DNA of 64,000 nucleotides from Pseudomonas paracarnis (lineage in GTDB: Bacteria > Pseudomonadota > Gammaproteobacteria > Pseudomonadales > Pseudomonadaceae): assembly GCF_904063055.1 (NCBI RefSeq), contig NZ_CAJFCN010000001.1, positions 682,001 to 746,000 on the forward strand, read 5' to 3'. Every line of letters starts with the position of its first letter. Positions within the stretch are counted from its first letter, which is position 1. The notes beneath the pieces were generated by a model. The model did no database searches. It was not told where the DNA came from and saw only the letters and a program-made list of their open reading frames with translations. Below, one piece after another: positions 59,232 through 64,000 of this stretch. The position numbers were made by a program, and so were the translations under genes.

Positions 59232-60665
59232 TCAGCTCATCATGCCTTTCACCAGGCGCTCCTGTTCGATCAGCTCACGCTGACGGGCGTCGATGCGCGA
59301 GGACAGCGGGAAGTTATTGCCAGCACGCCGCTTGGCAAAGTCCAACTGCTGGATGGCTTGTTGGAAATCCCCCACCAATGCGAAATATTCAGCGCGAGCC
59401 TGATGCAGGCCAATAATGTTGCCGGACAAACCGCGTGTTTCAGCAACCTGATACCACACGTCCGGATCGTCCGGCCGCGACTTGAGCAGCCCATCCAGCG
59501 CCTTTTCTGCATCGGCGGTACGGTTCTGTTTAAGCAGCAGGTCTACTCGCACCTGGTTCAGCGGATAGTTGCTGGGGTACTGGGTGAGCATGCGGTCGGT
59601 ACGTTGCTGCGCATCCGGCATGCGGTTGCTGGTGATGTCCAGTTCGATTTGGGCCAGGTTGTAGGTGATGTCGTTAGGCGCCTTGGCCAGCAACGGCGCC
59701 AGGCTTTCCCGCGCTTCCTTGAGTTGAGTACCCTTGATCTGGGCGATGGCCAGGCCATAACGCGCTACATCATTTTTAGGGTTTTCATCCAGCTGTGCCT
59801 GGAAGCGCTTGGCGGCCAGACCTGGAGTGTCTTCGTATTTGAGCTGCACCCGTGCGCGAATCAATTGATAGCGCAGGCTGTCTTCCTTGCCGCCAGGTTT
59901 GGCTTGTTCGGCGCGGTTGCGGGTGTCGGCGATACGCGATTCGGTTACCGGGTGAGTCAGCAGGAATTCCGGCGGCTTGGCGTCGAAGCGGTATTGGCGC
60001 ATCAGCCGTTCGAACATGGTGGGCATGGAGCGCGGGTCGTAGCCGGCTTTCTCCAGGTTGAGAATACCGATGCGGTCGGCCTCTTGCTCGTTCTGGCGGG
60101 AGAAGCGGCGCTGTTCCTGGATCGCGGCGGCTTGTGAGCCGGCAATCGCGGCGATACCGGCATCACCGGCACCCGCAGCAGCGGCGATAATGCCCCCAAG
60201 CAGGGCGGCCATCATCGGCAGTTGCATGCGTGATTGCGCTTCCACGCCTCGGGCGAAGTGGCGCTGGGACAAGTGTGCCAGTTCGTGGGCCAGTACCGAC
60301 GCGTATTCACCTTCGGTCTGTGCATTGAGAAACAGGCCGCCGTTGACCCCGACGATCCCACCGGGAGCCGCAAAGGCGTTGAGCTGTGGGCTGTTGATCA
60401 GGATGAATTCCAGGCGCCGGTCATTGACCTGGCTGGTCTCCACCAGCTTGTACACGCTGGTTTCAACGTAATCCTTGAGTTGCGGGTCGTTGAGTTGCGA
60501 AACCTGGCCGCGCAGGTAGGCCAGCCAGGCGCGGCCCAGTTGGTATTCCTGTTGCGGCGAGACAATGGCAGAACTGGCATCACCAAGTGACGGCAGGTCG
60601 TCAGCGAAGGCCGGGGAGGCCAGCAGGCAGGCCAGCGTCAGCAGGGTAGGGCGCAAAAAAGTCAT
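59232..60665 (-). CDS. bepA: M48 metalloprotease with TPR repeats, BepA-like
   Basis: A 477-residue exported protein: signal peptide ending SPAFA, zinc site HELAH (127-131), third ligand region FSRQNEQEADRIGILNLEKA, and C-terminal TPR helices. This is the layout of BepA (YfgC), a periplasmic protease/chaperone for outer-membrane assembly. ATG at 60665 is favoured over an upstream GTG. The symbol follows homology; Pseudomonas orthologues often have locus names only. Confidence 0.9.
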   Translation of the reverse strand: MTFLRPTLLTLACLLASPAFADDLPSLGDASSAIVSPQQEYQLGRAWLAYLRGQVSQLNDPQLKDYVETSVYKLVETSQVNDRRLEFILINSPQLNAFAAPGGIVGVNGGLFLNAQTEGEYASVLAHELAHLSQRHFARGVEAQSRMQLPMMAALLGGIIAAAAGAGDAGIAAIAGSQAAAIQEQRRFSRQNEQEADRIGILNLEKAGYDPRSMPTMFERLMRQYRFDAKPPEFLLTHPVTESRIADTRNRAEQAKPGGKEDSLRYQLIRARVQLKYEDTPGLAAKRFQAQLDENPKNDVARYGLAIAQIKGTQLKEARESLAPLLAKAPNDITYNLAQIELDITSNRMPDAQQRTDRMLTQYPSNYPLNQVRVDLLLKQNRTADAEKALDGLLKSRPDDPDVWYQVAETRGLSGNIIGLHQARAEYFALVGDFQQAIQQLDFAKRRAGNNFPLSSRIDARQRELIEQERLVKGMMS

Positions 60666-60760
60666 GCACAAAGCCTTTCGACAAAGAGCTTACTGTAGCC
60701 GGACACTGAGCTTGGGACCAGATATTCTAAGCAGCCCGAATGTTTGCCTGGAGTAACACC

Positions 60761-61000
60761 ATGACCGACGCTGTAGCCTGTGACGCCGAACTCGACGCCA
60801 GCGGTCTGAACTGCCCTTTACCATTGCTAAAGGCCAAGCTGGAGCTCAATAAAATGGCCAGTGGTGCCGTGCTCAAGGTGACTGCTACCGACGCCGGCTC
60901 CCAGCGTGATTTTCGCACCTTTGCCAAGCTGGCCGGCCACACCCTGGAGCATGAAGACGCCGCCGAGGGTGTGTACCGTTATTGGTTGCGCAAGGCCTGA
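60761..61000 (+). CDS. TusA-family sulfurtransferase-like protein
   Basis: A 79-residue SirA/TusA fold protein. The conserved LDASGLNCPLPLLKAKLELN contains the CPxP motif with the sulfur-carrying cysteine. Ends VYRYWLRKA. GGAG lies upstream of the ATG. It is related to TusA/YedF proteins moving sulfur for cofactors or tRNA thiolation; exact pathway unknown. Confidence 0.9.
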   Translation: MTDAVACDAELDASGLNCPLPLLKAKLELNKMASGAVLKVTATDAGSQRDFRTFAKLAGHTLEHEDAAEGVYRYWLRKA

Positions 61001-61019
61001 AGGCCTTATCGAGGCAAGA

Positions 61020-61493
61020 TCAAGCCTTGTTCAGCGCCTGCGCTGCCGCCAGAACCGCATCAACATGGCCCGGCACTTTCACGCCGCGCCATTCCTGACG
61101 CAGGACGCCTTGGCTGTCGATCAGGAAGGTGCTGCGATCCACGCCCAGGTATTCCTTGCCATACAGCTTCTTCAACTTGATTACATCAAACAGCTGGCAG
61201 ACCGCTTCGTCCTTATCGCTGATCAGCTCGAACGGAAATTCCTGTTTGCCCTTGAAGTTCTCGTGGGACTTCACGCTGTCACGCGACACGCCGAACACTT
61301 CGGTGTTGGCGGCCTTGAACGCGGCGTACTGGTCACGAAAACCCTGGCCTTCGGTGGTGCAGCCAGGGGTGCTGTCCTTCGGGTAAAAGTAGATCACCAC
61401 TTGCTTGCCCTTGAAGGCTGCAAGGCTGAAGGTCTGGCCGCTGGTGGCCTGGGCCTCGAAATCGGCCACGGGTGTGTCGATGGCTACCGGCAT
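61020..61493 (-). CDS. bcp: Thioredoxin-dependent peroxiredoxin Bcp
   Basis: A 157-residue PrxQ/Bcp peroxiredoxin. The peroxidatic cysteine is in KDSTPGCTTEGQGFRD; the position of the second cysteine of E. coli Bcp (five residues later) is glycine, suggesting a 1-Cys mechanism or another resolving partner. Start at MPVAIDTPVADF. The longer frame upstream overlaps the end of gcvR. Confidence 0.93.
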   Translation of the reverse strand: MPVAIDTPVADFEAQATSGQTFSLAAFKGKQVVIYFYPKDSTPGCTTEGQGFRDQYAAFKAANTEVFGVSRDSVKSHENFKGKQEFPFELISDKDEAVCQLFDVIKLKKLYGKEYLGVDRSTFLIDSQGVLRQEWRGVKVPGHVDAVLAAAQALNKA

Positions 61494-61507
61494 AGAGAAG
61501 TACTTCC

Positions 61508-62068
61508 TTACATTGGGTTCTGTGGGCGCCATGGCTCAATCAAGGCGTCGAGGTTCAGGGCATCGGCGAAATCCAGGAACTGGTCGCGCAACCAACTGAT
61601 CTGTACACCGGCCGGCAAGGTCACGGTAAAGGTGGCATTGAGCATGGTGCCGCCGGTTTGTGGCGCCTGGTAGGTGTCACAGGTCAGGTTTTCCAGCTCG
61701 ACGTTGTGGTCGATAAAGAACTGGCACAACTCGTTGACGATGTCCGAACGGTAGGCCGAGCTGACATAGGCTACGTAAGGCAGGGCCTGGGGACGGTTTT
61801 CCAGGGCAGCGCTGCGTACCACGTTGACGGTGAAATCATGCTTCTTGGCCAGGCCTGGCAGGCCGGTTTCCAGGCGCGCCAAGGCATCCCAGGAGCCAGA
61901 AATCTGCAGGACCAGCGCACTGCACTCGCCATGGCGGGTCAGGCGGGAGGTCACGACGGCGCAGCGGTTCTCATGGCTGGCGCGGCACAGGACGTTGGTC
62001 AGCTCCATGGGGTTGGCGCCGAGGGCACTGATAACAAGGAATTGTTCGCGAACTGTGGGGGTGGACAT
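61508..62068 (-). CDS. gcvR: Glycine cleavage system regulatory protein GcvR-like
   Basis: A 186-residue protein made of two ACT domains (about 10-85: REQFLVISALGANPMELTNV; about 95-175: PYVAYVSSAYRSDIVNELCQ). GcvR in E. coli modulates GcvA. The typical Pseudomonas arrangement gcvR-bcp divergent from dapA is preserved. Spacing of 14 bp to bcp suggests an operon. Confidence 0.9.
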   Translation of the reverse strand: MSTPTVREQFLVISALGANPMELTNVLCRASHENRCAVVTSRLTRHGECSALVLQISGSWDALARLETGLPGLAKKHDFTVNVVRSAALENRPQALPYVAYVSSAYRSDIVNELCQFFIDHNVELENLTCDTYQAPQTGGTMLNATFTVTLPAGVQISWLRDQFLDFADALNLDALIEPWRPQNPM

Positions 62069-62330
62069 GCAGCCTTCCTAAAGCGATGAGCGGTCGATGC
62101 CGTGTGGGCGGTATCGATCAAAGGATCAAGGGTAGCGAAAAGCGTCGCCAAGGGCTAGGAGGTGGCGTTTTCATTGCGTGATCAGCCCGCTTCGGGCGGT
62201 GCTTTGGCCTAATGATGGCATTGCCCGTCGTTTAGTTGCGCCAGAACGCATCCTCACGCGGTACTTCGCTTGTACAAGCATCTTGGCGCCAGTACCATTA
62301 CGGCTCTCTTTTTCCGGCAGGAGCGGTTGC
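62069..62330. other. gcvR/dapA divergent promoter region
   Basis: Noncoding spacer of 262 bp; promoters for both directions are expected. I see no specific operator. Confidence 0.5.
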
Positions 62331-63209
62331 ATGATTGCGGGCAGTATGGTGGCACTGGTCACACCCATGGATGCACAAGGTCGTCTCGACTGGGACAGCC
62401 TGGGCAAACTGGTGGACTTCCACCTGCAAGAGGGCACCAACGCCATTGTGGCGGTCGGCACCACAGGTGAATCGGCCACCCTTGATGTGGAAGAACACAT
62501 CCAGGTGATCGAATTCGTGGTCAAGCGCGTAGCGGGCCGCATTGCCGTGATCGCCGGTACGGGCGCCAACTCGACGCGTGAAGCGATCGAGCTGACCAAG
62601 AACGCCAAGAAGGCCGGCGCCGACGCTTGCCTGCTGGTGACTCCGTACTACAACAAGCCGACCCAGGAAGGCTTGTACCAGCACTTCAAAGCCATCGCCG
62701 AAGCCGTGCAGATCCCGCAGATCCTCTACAACGTACCGGGTCGCACCGCGTGCGACATGAAGGCCGAGACCGTGATCCGCCTGTCCACCGTGCCGAACAT
62801 CATCGGCATCAAGGAAGCCACCGGCGACCTGCAGCGCGCCAAGGACATCCTGGCCGGCGTGAGCAGCGACTTCCTGGTGTATTCCGGTGACGACGCCACC
62901 GCTGTCGAGCTGATCCTGCTGGGTGGCAAGGGCAACATCTCCGTGACCGCCAACGTGGCCCCGCGCGCCATGAGCGATATGTGTGCCGCCGCCATCGCGG
63001 GCGATGCAGCCACCGCGCATGCGATCCACGAGAAGCTGATGCCGCTCAACAAGACACTGTTTATCGAATCCAATCCTATTCCCGTGAAGTGGGCGCTGTT
63101 TGAGATGGGCCTGATGCCGGACGGTATCCGTCTGCCGCTCACCCGCCTCAGCGAAGCCTGTCACGAACCGCTGCGACAGGCCCTGCGCCAGTCCGGCGTC
63201 CTGGTTTAA
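62331..63209 (+). CDS. dapA: 4-hydroxy-tetrahydrodipicolinate synthase
   Basis: A 292-residue TIM-barrel aldolase for the first committed step of lysine and diaminopimelate synthesis. Motifs: VGTTGESATLDVEEH (substrate threonines), ILYNVPGRTACDMK (catalytic tyrosine), GIKEATGDLQRAKDI (Schiff-base lysine). Start MIAGSMVALVTPMD follows GGAGCGG. dapA-bamC is the usual gamma-proteobacterial order. Confidence 0.98.
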   Translation: MIAGSMVALVTPMDAQGRLDWDSLGKLVDFHLQEGTNAIVAVGTTGESATLDVEEHIQVIEFVVKRVAGRIAVIAGTGANSTREAIELTKNAKKAGADACLLVTPYYNKPTQEGLYQHFKAIAEAVQIPQILYNVPGRTACDMKAETVIRLSTVPNIIGIKEATGDLQRAKDILAGVSSDFLVYSGDDATAVELILLGGKGNISVTANVAPRAMSDMCAAAIAGDAATAHAIHEKLMPLNKTLFIESNPIPVKWALFEMGLMPDGIRLPLTRLSEACHEPLRQALRQSGVLV

Positions 63210-63226
63210 TTGAGGAAGCACTACGC

Positions 63227-64000
63227 ATGAAGCGATTGGCCGGACTTTCCGCACTTGCCTTGATTATCTCCAGCACCAGTGGCTGCGGTTGGGTATGGGG
63301 CCCGGAAGGCTACTTCCGTGACCGCGGCAGCGATTACCTGGAAGCGCAAGCAACCAAACCGATGCAACTGCCGCCTGATGTCAATGTCGCCAAGCGCCTT
63401 GACCCGCTGCTGCCGATTCCACGCAACGTTGCCGACGACACGGTCAAGGGTGAGTACGTAGTGCCACGCCCACAGCCGATTATGTCCGTGGCCGATGCCA
63501 GCGACTACAGCCTGCAAAAAAGCGGCGACAATCGTTGGATCGTGGCTCAGCGTCCGCCTGCCGAGGTCTGGCCGGTGGCGGTGCAGTTCTTCCAGGACAA
63601 CGGTTTTAGCATCGACCAGCAACGCCCGCAGACCGGTGAGTTCACCACCGCGTGGCAGCAAGGTCGCGAGCTGTCCGCCAACATGGCCCAGCGCCTGCTG
63701 GCGGGCGGTGTTGCCGCCGACAGCGAAGCTCGTGTGCGTGTGCGCATCGAGCCAGGCGTGCAGCGCAACACCAGCGAAGTCTATGTGGTCAGCGCCGAGC
63801 GTCCTGCAGGCAGCACAGCCAACGTCGATTTCACTCCACGTTCGGTCAACACGGGTGTTGACGCCGCGCTGGTCGACGAAATGCTCGCCAGCATGAGCCG
63901 TATTTCCGAGAAGGGCGGTTCCGTATCCTTGCTCGCCGCCCGTGATTACGACACCCCTAGCCGCGTCAGCCTCACCGAAGACGGCAGTGGCAACGTCGTG
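63227..64000 (+). CDS. bamC: Outer-membrane assembly lipoprotein BamC (3' end outside window)
   Basis: 258 codons are visible. Lipoprotein signal MKRLAGLSALALIISSTSGC (Cys20), then GWVWGPEGYFRDRGSDYLEA and the unstructured segment with RLDPLLPIPRNVAD that contacts BamD. The first helix-grip domain (WIVAQRPPAEVWPVAVQFFQ) follows. It is part of the BamABCDE complex. TGAGGA lies upstream. Confidence 0.95.
   Translation, partial: MKRLAGLSALALIISSTSGCGWVWGPEGYFRDRGSDYLEAQATKPMQLPPDVNVAKRLDPLLPIPRNVADDTVKGEYVVPRPQPIMSVADASDYSLQKSGDNRWIVAQRPPAEVWPVAVQFFQDNGFSIDQQRPQTGEFTTAWQQGRELSANMAQRLLAGGVAADSEARVRVRIEPGVQRNTSEVYVVSAERPAGSTANVDFTPRSVNTGVDAALVDEMLASMSRISEKGGSVSLLAARDYDTPSRVSLTEDGSGNVV

Noticed and set aside
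1-64000. CRISPR arrays, rRNA genes, insertion sequences or restriction operons
   Set aside because: No regularly spaced short repeats with unique spacers, no rRNA-like sequence, no transposase frames and no restriction endonuclease genes were seen.

Overview
The window reads as a chromosome segment of a fluorescent-group Pseudomonas carrying two integrated elements. The organism call rests on the chromosomal gene set: phaG, the opdH-tctCBA/tctDE tricarboxylate locus, nadB next to algU-mucA-mucB-mucD, sdhE/ygfX/ygfZ, and the gcvR/bcp versus dapA-bamC divergence, plus Pseudomonas-type REP palindromes. GC is high throughout except for one AT-rich patch near 49.4-49.6 kb.

Positions 1 to about 31,010 are the right-hand part of a large integrative and conjugative element (ICE) of the PAGI-2/ICEclc/SPI-7/PFGI-1 group, almost all on the minus strand. 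It enters the chromosome at the 3' end of a tRNA-Gly(CCC) gene (30,995-31,068). From that end inward come a 642-residue IntB13-like tyrosine integrase, an unknown protein, an AlpA regulator, and a maintenance and replication block (parA, a HicA-like gene, parB, DUF2857, STY4528 family, TIGR03761, DUF3158, ssb, topB). Next is a run of small accessory genes, mostly in their own intergenic settings (17.6-8.7 kb: DUF5983-like, DUF3577, DUF3275, DUF6927, a DUF6094 methyltransferase-like protein and others) and a Snf2-type helicase. The conjugation cluster follows (PilL-like TIGR03748, a PilP-like coiled-coil protein, TIGR03759, lytic transglycosylase, TIGR03765, TraD, TIGR03747) and runs off the left edge.

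The accessory block has repeated intergenic structure that ordinary gene annotation does not explain. Ten related GC-rich leaders lie between its genes. Three copies of a hairpin with compensatory base changes lie further upstream of three genes. Three copies of a 23-bp palindrome lie in the replication block.

Positions 31,069-46,733 are ordinary chromosome: phaG, an RsuA-type pseudouridine synthase, a CWC protein, small secreted proteins, a crotonase-family enzyme, ung, an AbrB-family permease, the tricarboxylate uptake operon with its porin and divergent two-component system, an HDOD protein, ygfZ, sdhE and ygfX.

Positions 46,876-53,431 hold a second, small (about 6.5 kb) island inserted in the 3' part of nadB. 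It is bounded by a 19-bp direct repeat inside the coding sequence. The island supplies a recoded replacement for the last 60 or so NadB codons, and the displaced original end remains at 46,702-46,894. It encodes an integrase, a secreted SH3-like protein, a KilA-N protein, several unknown small proteins and a 351-residue protein resembling a phage capsid subunit. Two copies of a sequence matching the recognition half of gh-1/T7-like phage promoters flank its AT-rich segment. I infer a phage satellite tuned to a T7-like helper phage, but this is unproven.

Positions 53,248-64,000 return to core chromosome: nadB, the AlgU (sigma-22) envelope-stress operon with two AlgU-type promoters and no mucC, a BepA-like protease, a TusA-like protein, bcp, gcvR, dapA and the start of bamC.
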